A stretch of DNA of 64,000 nt from Lachnospiraceae bacterium (GCA_900168235.1 FUZG01000005.1:186001-250000), one strand, 5' to 3'. Shown: positions 43,349 to 53,744, counted from the first letter of the stretch. Program-made: numbers and translations. Notes: a model not told the origin generated them from the letters alone.

Positions 43349-44752
43349 TTATGCAGTTTTAGTTGTCTTTAACAGACCTTCGCTCTCCATAGCTTCCTTC
43401 AAAGACTCTTCAAAGATCTCCAGTCCTCTCTCCATCTGTTCATCAGTCATTACGAGCGGTGCAAGGAAACGGATAGTGTTGCTTGCTGTTCCGCAGCTCT
43501 CAAGCAGAAGTCCCTTCTGTATTGCATTTGCGATAAGCTTTGCTGTGAGCTCTGTTGCAGGTTCTTTACTCTCTGTGTCCTTTACAAGCTCGATACCGAT
43601 CATTGCTCCGAGACCTCTCACATCGCCAATTACCGGATACTCTTTCTGGAGCTCTTTATACCGCTCAGTTACAACTTCACCGATGTGGCGTGCCTTACCT
43701 GCAAAATCCTCTTTCTTCATGATATCCATAACTGCCAGTGCAGATGCGCATGCCAGCGGATTTCCACAGAAAGTACCACCGATAGTTCCTGCCGGTGCTG
43801 CATCCATAACCTCTGCTCTACCTGTGATCGCAGAGATTGGTGCTCCGCCTCCTACAGACTTTGCTGTGGTGATGATATCAGGTGCGCATCCTGCCTCAGC
43901 CCAGTACTCAGATGCAAAATACTTACCTGTTCTGCAGTTTCCGCACTGTACTTCATCTGCAATGAGCATTATTCCGTTATCATTACAGATCTTTCGTACC
44001 GCCTTTACCCACTCGATAGGTGCCGGGATGAATCCACCTTCACCCTGGAACGGCTCTACGATCATACATGCGATCTCGTTTGCAAGTGCTCCTTCATCAA
44101 AAATCCTGTTTAACTCATCAAGGTAATACTGAATCGCCTCCGCTTCTGTGTAACCCTTCGGTGCACGGTAGAGATACGGGTAAGGCGCGCGGTAGATGCC
44201 TGCAGGGAACGGTCCCATCCCTCTTGCATAGGTCTTCTTTGCAGTAAGTGCCATCGTGAGGTTTGTTCTACCGTGGAAAGCGCCTGTGAAACAGATAACC
44301 CCGCTTCTCTTTGTGTATGCTTTTGCAATTTTTATTGCATTTTCGTCACACTCAGCACCGGAATTTGCAAAATAAGTCTTCTTTACGTCTCCCTTACACG
44401 GCATGATCTCATTTAATTTCTCGGCAAGTGTCACATAGCCATCGTGCACAATCACATTGAAGATCGTGTGGAAATACTTTTCTGCCTGCTCCTGTACTGC
44501 TTTTACTACCTCAGGTCGTGAATATCCGATATTCAGAACACCTACTCCGCCGACCCAGTCAAGGAATTTATTTCCATCGAGATCCTCAAACATAGCTCCT
44601 GCGCCCTGCTTGATGCAGATGGGATATGTCGTTCCGCAAAGAGCCTTTGGAAGTGCAGCATCTCTTCTATCGAGAAGAGCCTGAGACTTCGGGCCCGGTA
44701 CCTGTGCTGTAACTACCTCCGGAAGCGCTGTGTAAAGTGATGTGTCTGCCAT
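43349..44752 (-). CDS. gabT: Class III aminotransferase, 4-aminobutyrate aminotransferase-like
   Basis: A 467-residue PLP enzyme of fold type I. The PLP-contacting Asp is in LIADEVQCG, and the Schiff-base Lys is in TTAKSVGGGAPISAI. SGAECDENAIKIAKAYTKR and FHGRTNLTMALT are typical of GABA/ornithine transaminases. It would convert GABA to succinate semialdehyde, which the downstream dehydrogenase can reduce. The start at 44752 has AGGAGGAG upstream. A leader hairpin precedes it. Confidence 0.88.
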   Translation of the reverse strand: MADTSLYTALPEVVTAQVPGPKSQALLDRRDAALPKALCGTTYPICIKQGAGAMFEDLDGNKFLDWVGGVGVLNIGYSRPEVVKAVQEQAEKYFHTIFNVIVHDGYVTLAEKLNEIMPCKGDVKKTYFANSGAECDENAIKIAKAYTKRSGVICFTGAFHGRTNLTMALTAKKTYARGMGPFPAGIYRAPYPYLYRAPKGYTEAEAIQYYLDELNRIFDEGALANEIACMIVEPFQGEGGFIPAPIEWVKAVRKICNDNGIMLIADEVQCGNCRTGKYFASEYWAEAGCAPDIITTAKSVGGGAPISAITGRAEVMDAAPAGTIGGTFCGNPLACASALAVMDIMKKEDFAGKARHIGEVVTERYKELQKEYPVIGDVRGLGAMIGIELVKDTESKEPATELTAKLIANAIQKGLLLESCGTASNTIRFLAPLVMTDEQMERGLEIFEESLKEAMESEGLLKTTKTA

Positions 44753-44777
44753 GATATTCTCCTCCTGTAGATGATTT

Positions 44778-44818
44778 AAAAACATTAAGGCGCCGGAAAT
44801 AATGCTTCCCGACGCCTT
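44778..44818 (-). promoter_or_regulatory. Terminator hairpin in the gabT leader (attenuator or pucR terminator)
   Basis: The minus strand forms a 13-bp stem (AAGGCGTCGGGAA with TTTCCGGCGCCTT, with wobbles) and TTTTT follows four bases later. It lies after the gabT promoter and before the start codon. Confidence 0.65.
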
Positions 44819-44841
44819 TGCCTTTTCGATTTGTTACAACG

Positions 44842-44870
44842 AGTATATAGTTTTGTATCACCTACTGCAA
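44842..44870 (-). promoter_or_regulatory. Promoter of the GABA operon
   Basis: The minus strand carries TTGCAG (44870-44865), a 17-bp spacer and TATACT (44847-44842), in the gap between the pucR-type gene and gabT. Confidence 0.72.
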
Positions 44871-44889
44871 TGTGTTTTATCCACCATTA

Positions 44890-46110
44890 TCATTGTGCGC
44901 CATGCACAACACTTCCGTTCCTGTACCTCTTTATCATAAATGCCATCCAAAGCTCCAGACAAACATCCAGCTGATCCAGATCTTTATCAATAAGAGAACG
45001 TATCTTATTCAGTCTGTACCGAAGGGTATTCCTGTGCAGGAACATTGCCTCTGCGGTCTCCATTGCATTACAGTTATGCGCAAGATAGTTTTCCAGCGTT
45101 TCACACAAATGTCCATCCTGCATCTCATCATATCTGATAAGCTTTCCTATATGATGCTCTACAAAGTCATCAAGGAATCTGCCCTGAGGAATCCGCGAGA
45201 TAAGTGTGTAGATTCCCTGATCTTCATAGAAGTGAACACGCGCGTCTTCTATAAAAACAGATGTGATCTTAAGTGCTTCAGCCGCTTCCCTTCGGCTCAC
45301 AACGACTTCTTCCAGATATTCACACTCGCTTCCGATCCCGGCATCGATCCTGACTCCAAAGCGTTCCTCCGCTCTGTCTATTATCCGCCGGCATATCTCC
45401 GTCTGCTGTTCCTTCGTGATCTTTTCTGTAGGAATGAGCGCCAGTACACTTCCAGTCTGCGGAAGTATCAGCATCTTTCCCTTGATAAATGACGCATACT
45501 CATTATTAATGATGCGTCTCAGATTCTGACCGATTTCCAGAGGACTTTCACTGCTGTCCTTATTTTCTGCATACCTGAAAGCAAATTCTACGACAGCCAG
45601 TTTTCCCGAAAGATTTACGCCCAGATATGACGCCTGATCCAGTACAGCCTGGCGATTCAAATGCTCCACATCGAGCATGGACGAAAAAAGCTGTTCTACA
45701 TTATTCTGACTGTATTCTTCTTTTACGAGTTCCTGACACAATATCTGTGACAGATCGATTAGTGCAAATTTTTCCGGAAGCTCAAAAAGAGGGATATTTT
45801 CCTTTTCGCAATACTTCAGGAGTTTCGCTGAGATCTGCCCTTCATTTATCCCAAGAGCGGATATGTCATGTCTGTGCATTCGCCGGACAAGGCTCATCAG
45901 TTTCTCATCATCCCCCGTAACTGACGGGTTCGTAAGGACAACAAATTCTCCTCCGTGAATATAGTCATCCATTCGAAATTCGCTTCTGATGCATTGCAGG
46001 CAATCCGCAAAATATATCCATCGGATGGATCGTCCCAACCCTTTTTCTCCGGCTCTCAGGTTCAGAACTTCCCTTAATTCCGCCATCTGCATCATGTCAT
46101 GACAATTCAT
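44890..46110 (-). CDS. PucR-family transcriptional regulator
   Basis: A 406-residue regulator. Residues 1-130 match the PucR N-terminal domain, the middle is a GGDEF-like CdaR domain, and the C-terminal HTH_30 has FLHRNTLRYRLNKIRSLI. Such proteins activate purine, GABA or proline catabolic genes on sensing the substrate. It lies directly upstream of the GABA operon on the same strand and likely controls it. Confidence 0.9.
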   Translation of the reverse strand: MNCHDMMQMAELREVLNLRAGEKGLGRSIRWIYFADCLQCIRSEFRMDDYIHGGEFVVLTNPSVTGDDEKLMSLVRRMHRHDISALGINEGQISAKLLKYCEKENIPLFELPEKFALIDLSQILCQELVKEEYSQNNVEQLFSSMLDVEHLNRQAVLDQASYLGVNLSGKLAVVEFAFRYAENKDSSESPLEIGQNLRRIINNEYASFIKGKMLILPQTGSVLALIPTEKITKEQQTEICRRIIDRAEERFGVRIDAGIGSECEYLEEVVVSRREAAEALKITSVFIEDARVHFYEDQGIYTLISRIPQGRFLDDFVEHHIGKLIRYDEMQDGHLCETLENYLAHNCNAMETAEAMFLHRNTLRYRLNKIRSLIDKDLDQLDVCLELWMAFMIKRYRNGSVVHGAQ

Positions 46111-46182
46111 ATCTCACTGCTCCCGAACCCGATAAAATGTAACATAACTTTGTTTCATCACCATTCTTATTCATATCACATG

Positions 46183-46977
46183 TTACATATTTCTCGAAAC
46201 ATCCAGACACTTTTCCATGCACTCAAATACCGCACTCCTGAATCCTTTTTCTTCAAGGACACGAACTGCCTGTATCGTAGTTCCTGCGGGTGAACATACC
46301 ATGTCCTTAAGCTCTCCCGGATGCTTTCCTGTTTCGAGTACCATCTTTGCACTTCCGAGAACTGCCTGTGCTGCAAATGTATAAGCCTGCGCGCGGGGCA
46401 TGCCTCCTGCAACCGCAGCATCAGCCATAGCTTCTATAAACATGAATACGTATGCAGGCGAGCTTCCGCTTACTGCTGTTACCACATCCATGAGATTTTC
46501 AGGAATAACTTCTGTTTTTGCAAAACCATCGCAGATATCACGGACAAGCTCTGTATCCTCTTTACTTACATTTGAATTGGGACACATGCCGATCATGCCT
46601 TCCTTCACCATTGCAGGAGTATTAGGCATGGTACGGATGATTTTGAGCTCACGGCCGAATTTCTCAGAAAGCCACGCAAGGGTCTTTCCGGGAGCGATGG
46701 TCACGATGATCATTTTATCAGTGACAACATACTTTATATCCTCGATAACCGACTCATAGAACTGAGGCTTTACAGATAAGAACAGTATATCTGCAAATTT
46801 GGCAGCTTCTTTATTATCTGTAGTGATATTGATGCCGAGCTGTTCTTTCTTTGCCTTAAGTGCTGCCTCAGACTTGTCGGATGTGATCATATCCTCAGCT
46901 CTGCACTTTCCGGAATCCAGTATTCCCTGCATCATGGCTCCGCCCATATTTCCGCAGCCGATAAAACCGATCTTCAT
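46183..46977 (-). CDS. proC: Pyrroline-5-carboxylate reductase
   Basis: A 264-residue ProC that reduces pyrroline-5-carboxylate to proline with NAD(P)H. The Rossmann motif GFIGCGNMGGAM is at the N-terminus, with IIRTMPNTPAMVKEGM and AVSGSSPAYVFMFIEAMAD in the conserved core. ATG 46977 has AAGGAGG upstream; an in-frame extension of 13 codons lacks one. It lies 73 bp upstream of the pucR-type gene. Confidence 0.95.
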   Translation of the reverse strand: MKIGFIGCGNMGGAMMQGILDSGKCRAEDMITSDKSEAALKAKKEQLGINITTDNKEAAKFADILFLSVKPQFYESVIEDIKYVVTDKMIIVTIAPGKTLAWLSEKFGRELKIIRTMPNTPAMVKEGMIGMCPNSNVSKEDTELVRDICDGFAKTEVIPENLMDVVTAVSGSSPAYVFMFIEAMADAAVAGGMPRAQAYTFAAQAVLGSAKMVLETGKHPGELKDMVCSPAGTTIQAVRVLEEKGFRSAVFECMEKCLDVSRNM

Positions 46978-47204
46978 AACACATGTCCTCCTTAAAACAG
47001 CATACGTCCTGCTCACATTTCTTTGCCATTATACTTTACTCCGATAAAGTGCCGATGTTCAATGATAAAATATATCTTTTTTGTATTTCTTATAAATCAA
47101 ACTTTGGTAACGCTTGTTTCATTCCCCTATTTTTCCGATAAATTCTACGATCAGTGCGTTGGTCAAAATTATGACCATCATAACTTTAGAGAGGGGACTG
47201 TGTT

Positions 47205-49241
47205 ATGGCTAATGAAAAAAAGGAAAAGATCGATAAAAAGCCTAAACTTAAGAGAAGTATAGGCACTTTGCTGCTTACTATCCTGATGCCCATTACCATC
47301 ATCGGTATAGCTGTCATCATCATATTTCTTACAAGCAAGGCTCAGACCGTTATCGTAGACCTGACGAAAGCCGATCTGAAGGCTGAAACCTATGGTCAGG
47401 CACAGGATATGGGCTCATCTTTCAAAATGCTCACTTCCAAGTTCGGTCAGTATGCGGACACCCTGGAAATGCAAGAATTTAAGGGCAAGGAAGATATAAA
47501 AAATTACATTAAACATTCCTTAGACTATAGTCCTGTGGACAACAGCGGTATCTATATCGGATATGATGACGGTGATTATGTATTTGCAAACGGAACTGTC
47601 ATTGACGGTGATTACGATCCCACCACCAGAGACTGGTACAAGATAGGTATGGAGAATGAGACCTTCAAAAGTCTGCCTCCATATATGGATCTCGCTACCA
47701 ACAAGCTCTGTTTTTCCTATGTGCGCCGTGTAGACTTCTATGACGGAAGCAAGGGCGTAATGGGCGTTGATATTTACCTTGATGTACTTCAGGATCAGAT
47801 CAATAACCTAAGGATCCTGGAAACAGGCCAGGCTATCGTAATAGATACTGAAAATGATTTTATCATCTCCTTCTTTGACCCTGCGCTGAACGGAGAAAGT
47901 ATCTCAGAAGCCAATGATGTTTTCCTGAATAATTCAATAGCTCACATTGATTCCGGTTCAGAGGAAATACTTGAGACAAAAGACGGTACCGGTGCGAATG
48001 TTTATATCTGCGCAGCAGCTATTCCGGGTACAACCTGGTCTCTGGTATCCACTATCCATAAATCCAATGCGCTCGCGAAACTAAACAGTTTCAAAGTTGC
48101 TGCATATACGATCATGGTTATCGTTATCTTAGCTATGCTCCTTGCCATCCTCTTCTCTATTCGTAAGGTTGTATCTGCTCCTATTCAGGCACTCGCAGAC
48201 AAGATCGAGATCATGGCAGGCGGCGATTTTACTGTTGAACTTCCGAAGAGCAAGGGCGATGAGATCGGTCTTATTCAGGACGAGCTGAATACCTACGCAG
48301 GAAAGATGCGTAACCTTATCAATACTATTCAGGAAACTGCCGGAAAGCTTCAGGATCAGGCTAATGACAGCAAGAACATAGCAGGAAATATGACCGATGC
48401 TACTCAGCAGCAGTCTGAATCCGTCCTTATGATCCGTGACTCTATGGAGGGCATCTCCAATGCAGTTACCGAGATCGCAAACAATGCAACCGAACTTGCA
48501 GGTGCAGTAAGCGACCTCAACGATATAGGAGATCAGACCGGAAAAGTCACTCAACATCTTATTGACCGCGCGAATGCAGGAAAAGCTGATATGAAGGCTG
48601 TTCAGACCAATATGGACAATATCAGCACCTCCATGAATGAAATGAACGCAGCAGTTGATATTGTAGGCGAATCTGCAAAGAAGATAACAGGCATTATTGA
48701 AATTATCAACTCCATCGCTGAGCAGACAAATCTCCTGTCCCTCAACGCTTCCATCGAAGCTGCAAGAGCAGGTGAGACCGGTCGTGGATTTGCTGTAGTT
48801 GCAAGCGAGATCGCAACCCTTGCATCCGACAGTTCCAGCTCAACAGAAAAGATTGCTGCGATCATTACAGATATTACCGAACAGATCCAGTCTCTTTCTG
48901 ATAAGTCCAATGCAAATGTTGATGCTATCACGAGAAGCAGCGCAGCCGTTGTGACCGCAGAAGAGACCTTTGAAAAGCTTGTAAGCGATCTTGGTGAAGT
49001 GGGTAATTCCATGCAGGATATGAATCACCGTATCGAAAGCATCGATGAGATATCATCCTCTATGGCTGCTATCTCTGAAGAACAGTCTGCAAGCTCACAG
49101 GAGATCCTAAATACTACAGAAGATCTCGCAAGCACTGCCCAGCAGGTTGCTGCAAGCAGTCATGATGTCGATAATTCAGCCACTACTGTTTCGAATTCAG
49201 CAGAAGAGATCAGTAAGTCACTGGAAGTATTCCGAATCTGA
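47205..49241 (+). CDS. Methyl-accepting chemotaxis protein with Cache domain
   Basis: A 678-residue chemoreceptor. One membrane helix lies near residues 20-45, a dCache-type sensor outside the cell at about 45-290 ([21 protein letters not shown]), and a second helix at about 292-315. HAMP and the signalling coiled coil follow, with the tip [19 protein letters not shown]. It relays ligand binding to CheA. A clear GAGAGGGG precedes the ATG. It is an orphan receptor, and its ligand cannot be read from sequence. Confidence 0.94.
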   Translation: MANEKKEKIDKKPKLKRSIGTLLLTILMPITIIGIAVIIIFLTSKAQTVIVDLTKADLKAETYGQAQDMGSSFKMLTSKFGQYADTLEMQEFKGKEDIKNYIKHSLDYSPVDNSGIYIGYDDGDYVFANGTVIDGDYDPTTRDWYKIGMENETFKSLPPYMDLATNKLCFSYVRRVDFYDGSKGVMGVDIYLDVLQDQINNLRILETGQAIVIDTENDFIISFFDPALNGESISEANDVFLNNSIAHIDSGSEEILETKDGTGANVYICAAAIPGTTWSLVSTIHKSNALAKLNSFKVAAYTIMVIVILAMLLAILFSIRKVVSAPIQALADKIEIMAGGDFTVELPKSKGDEIGLIQDELNTYAGKMRNLINTIQETAGKLQDQANDSKNIAGNMTDATQQQSESVLMIRDSMEGISNAVTEIANNATELAGAVSDLNDIGDQTGKVTQHLIDRANAGKADMKAVQTNMDNISTSMNEMNAAVDIVGESAKKITGIIEIINSIAEQTNLLSLNASIEAARAGETGRGFAVVASEIATLASDSSSSTEKIAAIITDITEQIQSLSDKSNANVDAITRSSAAVVTAEETFEKLVSDLGEVGNSMQDMNHRIESIDEISSSMAAISEEQSASSQEILNTTEDLASTAQQVAASSHDVDNSATTVSNSAEEISKSLEVFRI

Positions 49242-49262
49242 ACAAGTTAAATACTCTGCTAA

Positions 49263-49304
49263 AAAGCGGTCGTACATGGGGAATTCCCCTTGCACGACCG
49301 CTTT
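49263..49304. terminator. Bidirectional terminator between the chemoreceptor gene and rsmH
   Basis: AAAGCGGTCGTACATGGGG pairs with CCCCTTGCACGACCGCTTT. T-rich sequence follows on the minus strand. Confidence 0.9.
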
Positions 49305-49314
49305 ATTTCGCCTT

Positions 49315-50376
49315 TTATATCTTTTTTATCCAACGGAGCTTTGTTGAATGAGCTCTGGGATTTCTGAAGTTTTCCTCAGGAGTCGGACGGATAACATCCT
49401 TATTCGTCTCAAATTCCCCTGTGGAAGCAAGTGCCTTAAATGCCTTCTTTACCAGACGATCCTCTCCTGAATGGAAAGTAAGGATCGCTGCCCTGCCGTT
49501 TTCTGACAGTACATTAGGCAGCTTCTCCAGGAACTCATACAGCACTTCAAATTCGCTGTTTACATCAATCCTGAGTGCCTGAAAGACTCTCGCACAGGAC
49601 TTTTTCACGGCGTCCTTCTTTTCCTTATCGGAAAGGCTCCGAATATCCTTCTGCATAACAATAACACCCTCTATTAATTCTCTGAGTGCTGTTGTCGTAT
49701 CAAGTGCCTTGCCCTTTTTCCGATAAAAACATATCTTCTCTGCTATCTCACGTGCATAGGGTTCATCAGAGTTTTCTATAAACATTCCGGTAAGTTCATC
49801 CGCATCCAGTGCCATGATTCTTTCTGCCGCACTTTCTCCGTGCTCAGGATCGAGTCTCAGATCCAGCGGTCCGTCAATCTTATAGGAAAATCCCCTCTCG
49901 GGGTCATCGATCTGCATGGATGATACACCGAGGTCTGCCAGTAGAAAATCAAAGGGTCCGTGCTCCGACGCTACTTCATCGATATTTCGGAAGTTTGTGC
50001 GGATAGCAGTAAAGATATCATCGCCAAAGCCTCTGTCAGCGACCCTTGCTTTAGTCTTTACGATCTCGATAGGATCCACGTCAAGCGCATAGAGATGACC
50101 TTTTCCATCCAGCTTTTCCAGCATTTTTGTAGTATGTCCGCCATATCCAAGTGTGCAGTCAAGTCCTGTTTCTCCGGGTTGGATTTTCAGCACATCGAGT
50201 ATCTCATCCACCATGATGGGGATATGCATACCTGCAGGCGTACTTCCCTTTGAAATGACCTTTTCGATGGTATCCGCATACTTTTCAGGGTCATGTTCCT
50301 TATATTTCTCATTAAATTTCTTAGGATATTTTCCGCTGTAGTGCGGGCGTCTCTTATGCTCCTGACGTTCTTCCAT
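49315..50376 (-). CDS. rsmH: 16S rRNA (cytosine-1402-N4)-methyltransferase
   Basis: A 353-residue RsmH methylating C1402 of 16S rRNA. The SAM site is DCTLGYGGHT; LADLGVSSMQIDDPERGFSY and ILTFHSGEDRLVKKAF are family signatures. It has a basic extension of about 50 residues before the usual start (MHIPIMVDEIL). The usual division-cluster genes are absent around it, so a second copy may exist in the dcw cluster. GAGGT precedes the ATG. Confidence 0.95.
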   Translation of the reverse strand: MEERQEHKRRPHYSGKYPKKFNEKYKEHDPEKYADTIEKVISKGSTPAGMHIPIMVDEILDVLKIQPGETGLDCTLGYGGHTTKMLEKLDGKGHLYALDVDPIEIVKTKARVADRGFGDDIFTAIRTNFRNIDEVASEHGPFDFLLADLGVSSMQIDDPERGFSYKIDGPLDLRLDPEHGESAAERIMALDADELTGMFIENSDEPYAREIAEKICFYRKKGKALDTTTALRELIEGVIVMQKDIRSLSDKEKKDAVKKSCARVFQALRIDVNSEFEVLYEFLEKLPNVLSENGRAAILTFHSGEDRLVKKAFKALASTGEFETNKDVIRPTPEENFRNPRAHSTKLRWIKKI

Positions 50377-50391
50377 AAATTACCTCAAATT

Positions 50392-51012
50392 TTACTCGAT
50401 AGTGATGCTCTCGATCACAGGCTGATCTTCTGCCGCAACGGTTCCATTGTCATCAAGGACCGGTGTATTCTCACAGATCTTGTCGACAACTTCCATTCCT
50501 TCTGTCACATATCCAAAACATGCATATTCGCCGTCAAGGAACGGACTATCCTCGTGAACGATAAAGAACTGGGAACTTGCGCTGTCAGGATCAACGGATC
50601 TTGCCATTGAGATCGCTCCTCTGGTATGAGAAAGCTTATTATCTACTCCGTTAGATGAAAATTCACCCTTAATAGTTTCGTCAGATCCGCCTGTACCGTT
50701 TCCAAGAGGATCTCCGCCCTGGATCATAAAACCGCTGATGATCCTGTGGAATGTAAGTCCGTTATAAAATCCGTCATTTGCAAGCTTCTCGAAATTTGCA
50801 ACAGAAATAGGTGCAGCCTCAGCGTCCAGCTGAACCTTGATAGTGCCGTAGTCCTTTACTTCGATAACAGCAGTTGCACCTGCTGCAGCTTCAGCAGTCT
50901 CAGTCTGTCCTGCCTCTGCGGGCTTCTCTGCCTTATTTCCGCAGGCAGAAAGCGCCAAAACTGCTGCTGTGATAACAGCTGTAACTAACGCATTAATGAT
51001 TTTTTTCTTCAT
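50392..51012 (-). CDS. Cyclophilin-type peptidyl-prolyl isomerase lipoprotein
   Basis: A 206-residue exported PPIase. The N-terminus is a lipoprotein signal with lipobox LSAC, followed by an Ala/Glu-rich linker. The cyclophilin domain has [23 protein letters not shown] and [16 protein letters not shown]. It would assist folding of secreted proteins at the membrane. ATG 51012 has GGAGGT upstream. It is 15 bp before rsmH, so the two may be co-transcribed. Confidence 0.93.
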   Translation of the reverse strand: MKKKIINALVTAVITAAVLALSACGNKAEKPAEAGQTETAEAAAGATAVIEVKDYGTIKVQLDAEAAPISVANFEKLANDGFYNGLTFHRIISGFMIQGGDPLGNGTGGSDETIKGEFSSNGVDNKLSHTRGAISMARSVDPDSASSQFFIVHEDSPFLDGEYACFGYVTEGMEVVDKICENTPVLDDNGTVAAEDQPVIESITIE

Positions 51013-51067
51013 TGTAACTTTACCTCCAAATATCATGATGCCATGCCATTGTATCATATTATCGTAT

Positions 51068-51099
51068 AAAAAAGGTCTGTCCCCTTTTGGAAACAGACC
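51068..51099 (-). terminator. Terminator after the unknown gene at 51106
   Basis: The minus strand forms GGTCTGTTTCC-AAAA-GGGGACAGACC followed by TTTTTT. Confidence 0.88.
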
Positions 51100-51105
51100 C
51101 TGATA

Positions 51106-51579
51106 TCAAAGATTTATCTTCATTTTTGATGAGATTCCAAGCTCTATCGGAATATCATCCGGCGGCACAGTAAAAATGTCCTTCGGATCTTCATCCGTGC
51201 TCTCGTCATTTACCACGAAACGGAAATCCCCCGGCTGCACCTCGTACATTATGATAAAGTGCTCCGCACCGGAGGAAGTAACGGCATATCGAACAGCAGC
51301 CTCCAGATGAGCCTGATCATCCACCTCATCAGGTGTCCAGCCCACCTTAAAGTACTGTCCTCCCGAATGATGCGCGACCGCTGTGAGCCCGCCGTCGATA
51401 CTCTGTATCAGACAGACCGAATTTCCCCTTATAATAGACAGTAATTTCTCAACAAGCACCCCCAGATAGGACATATCTCCAAAATGAAGTACTGCTTCAG
51501 GTCTCGGAACAATATATCGGGCAGCATCTCTGTTTCCCCGCAGCCCATAATCATCAAAGGTTTTGATATCTTTCGACAT
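51106..51579 (-). CDS. Conserved-looking protein of unknown function
   Basis: A 157-residue soluble protein that I do not recognise. It has no signal peptide or membrane helix. Visible features are LHFGDMSYLGVLVEKLLSII in the first half and an acidic C-terminal third (DESTDEDPKDIFTVPPDD). ATG 51579 has GGGGAGG upstream; an in-frame start 26 codons earlier lacks one. It has its own terminator. Confidence 0.75.
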   Translation of the reverse strand: MSKDIKTFDDYGLRGNRDAARYIVPRPEAVLHFGDMSYLGVLVEKLLSIIRGNSVCLIQSIDGGLTAVAHHSGGQYFKVGWTPDEVDDQAHLEAAVRYAVTSSGAEHFIIMYEVQPGDFRFVVNDESTDEDPKDIFTVPPDDIPIELGISSKMKINL

Positions 51580-51792
51580 ACATGCCTCCCCGCAAAAAAT
51601 CCCCCAATCTAAGCTCATTGTAGCAGTGCGGTTCTCTTGTATCAAGAAAGGGAACATTCTGATTTATGTCAACTAATATACCTTGACGCACATTTTCAAA
51701 TGTTCTATTCTCTGTAATAGTCCGCATCTCTGCACTATCTGCACTCATGCAAACAATGTACAATTTTTCCCGGTTACAGAAAGGTTTACATA

Positions 51793-52734
51793 ATGATTAC
51801 TGAAAACAATAAAAATACATTTTGGACACGTATCCCCGTGATACTGTCCGCCGCCTTTTTTGCCACATTCCTGTGGGGCTCTGCTTTTCCCTGTATAAAG
51901 GTCGGCTACTCCCTCATGAATATCTCGTCTAACGACAGCGCTTCGCAGATGCTCTTCGCCGGGATACGCTTCTTCCTTGCAGGCGCGATGGTTCTGCTCT
52001 TCGGAAGTATCCAACAGCATAAACCGCTCCTCTTAGGCAAAGGATCCATAAAAAATGTTCTGATCCTCATGCTCACCCAGACTGTGGGACAGTACTTTTT
52101 CTTTTATATCGGACTCGCACACGCATCCGGCGTAGCAAGCTCCATTATCGAAGCATCCGCTACATTTTTTACGATCCTTGCAGCCGTATTTATCTTTCAC
52201 TTTGAAAAGCTCACACCCATGAAGGTTCTTGGCTGTGTCCTTGGATTCGCAGGCGTCCTTATAGTCCAGATACCCGGTCAGCAGATGGGAACTCTTTCAC
52301 TTACAGGCGAAGGCTTTGTCCTGATATCTACTCTCATGGCATCCGCTGCCGCCAATTTCATAAAGATATTTTCAAAAAATGAAAGCGCAGTTGCACTGAG
52401 CGGATGGCAGTTCACCGGAGGCGGACTCATAATGGCGGTATTCGGCTTACTTTCAGGCGGAAAGCTCACATTTTCAAATCCCGCAGCTCTCCTCCTTATC
52501 GTCTATATGGCATTTATCTCCGCCGCTGCCTATACTCTCTGGGGTCTCCTCTTATCTCACAACGATGTGAGCCGTATAGCGGTCTTTGGCTTCTTTAACC
52601 CGCTTGTAGGTGTGCTCCTGTCAGCAGTCCTCTTAAATGAACAAAATGAAGCCTTCAGCGTATATGGTATGCTCGCTCTTATCCTTGTATGCCTCGGAAT
52701 AATCATAGTTTTCAGAAAGACAAAAACAAACTGA
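51793..52734 (+). CDS. EamA-family DMT transporter
   Basis: A 313-residue drug/metabolite transporter with ten predicted membrane helices in two EamA repeats (FLWGSAFPCIKVGYSLM; AAYTLWGLLLSHNDVSR). Such proteins export amino acids or other metabolites. The substrate is unknown. GAAAGG lies before the ATG. A terminator follows at 52743. Confidence 0.92.
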   Translation: MITENNKNTFWTRIPVILSAAFFATFLWGSAFPCIKVGYSLMNISSNDSASQMLFAGIRFFLAGAMVLLFGSIQQHKPLLLGKGSIKNVLILMLTQTVGQYFFFYIGLAHASGVASSIIEASATFFTILAAVFIFHFEKLTPMKVLGCVLGFAGVLIVQIPGQQMGTLSLTGEGFVLISTLMASAAANFIKIFSKNESAVALSGWQFTGGGLIMAVFGLLSGGKLTFSNPAALLLIVYMAFISAAAYTLWGLLLSHNDVSRIAVFGFFNPLVGVLLSAVLLNEQNEAFSVYGMLALILVCLGIIIVFRKTKTN

Positions 52735-52742
52735 TATACGCA

Positions 52743-52776
52743 AAAACCCCGAACTGCCTAAGCAGCCCGGGGTTTT
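52743..52776. terminator. Bidirectional terminator between the EamA gene and fba
   Basis: AAAACCCCG and CGGGGTTTT with an inner CTGC/GCAG stem, T-flanked on both strands. Confidence 0.88.
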
Positions 52777-52809
52777 CTATATCATCTGAACAAAAAATCC
52801 TACTTAGAT

Positions 52810-53673
52810 TCAAGCCTTTCCAACAGATCCGAAAAGCTCCATCTTTTCCTTAACCTTTGCCTTGATAGCATCAAAGCCCGGTGCAAGAAGCTTACGAGGA
52901 TCGAAGCCCTTACCCTCAAGGTCCTTACCAGCCTCAACATACTTACGAGTAGCCTCAGCGAATACAAGCTGGCACTCTGTGTTTACGTTGATCTTGGATA
53001 CACCAAGGCTGATAGCCTTCTTGATCTGATCATCCGGGATACCTGTACCACCGTGAAGAACGAGAGGCATAGCACCAGTCTTAGCCTGGATGTTGTCAAG
53101 AACGTCGAAACGAAGTCCAGCCCAGTCAGCAGGATACTTACCGTGGATGTTACCGATACCTGCAGCGAGCATATCAACGCCAAGATCAGCTACTCTCTTG
53201 CACTCTTCAGGATCAGCGCACTCACCAGTGCTTACAACACCGTCTTCTTCTCCGCCGATTCCGCCAACCTCAGCCTCGATAGAAAGACCAAGCTTGTGAG
53301 CAACGTGAACGAGCTCAGTTGTCTTCTCAACGTTCTCCTCGATATCGTAGTGAGATCCATCGAACATGATGGAAGTAAATCCAGCCTTTACACAGTCATA
53401 ACAGTTATCATATGTACCATGATCAAGGTGAAGAGCAACCGGAACAGTGATTCCGAGGCTCTCGTCCATAGCCTTAACCATTGCTGCTACTGTGCTGAAA
53501 CCTGTCATATACTTACCAGCACCAGCGGATACACCAAGGATAACAGGGCTCTTGAGCTCCTCTGCTGTCAGCAGAATAGCCTTTGTCCACTCAAGGTTGT
53601 TGATGTTGAACTGACCTACTGCATAGTGGCCTTCCTTTGCTTTTTTAAGCATTTCTGTTGCAGATACTAACAT
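52810..53673 (-). CDS. fba: Class II fructose-1,6-bisphosphate aldolase
   Basis: A 287-residue glycolytic aldolase with zinc residues H82 and H85 and catalytic D84 in ALHLDHGTYDN, plus LHGGTGIPDDQI. Codon use is strongly biased, indicating high expression, unlike the operon paralogue at 6426. GGAGTG precedes the ATG. A stable hairpin (GAAAAGAG / CTCTTTTC) lies in its leader. Confidence 0.95.
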   Translation of the reverse strand: MLVSATEMLKKAKEGHYAVGQFNINNLEWTKAILLTAEELKSPVILGVSAGAGKYMTGFSTVAAMVKAMDESLGITVPVALHLDHGTYDNCYDCVKAGFTSIMFDGSHYDIEENVEKTTELVHVAHKLGLSIEAEVGGIGGEEDGVVSTGECADPEECKRVADLGVDMLAAGIGNIHGKYPADWAGLRFDVLDNIQAKTGAMPLVLHGGTGIPDDQIKKAISLGVSKINVNTECQLVFAEATRKYVEAGKDLEGKGFDPRKLLAPGFDAIKAKVKEKMELFGSVGKA

Positions 53674-53744
53674 TTTCTTACACTCCTATACTTGAACAAT
53701 GTTTAATGAAAAGAGAGTTTTCTCTTTTCACAGGGTTCAGAATT

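Noticed and set aside
47105-47142. Sigma-28 promoter before the chemoreceptor gene
   Set aside because: CCGATAA is present, but no TAAA-like -35 element lies at the required 15-16 bp spacing.
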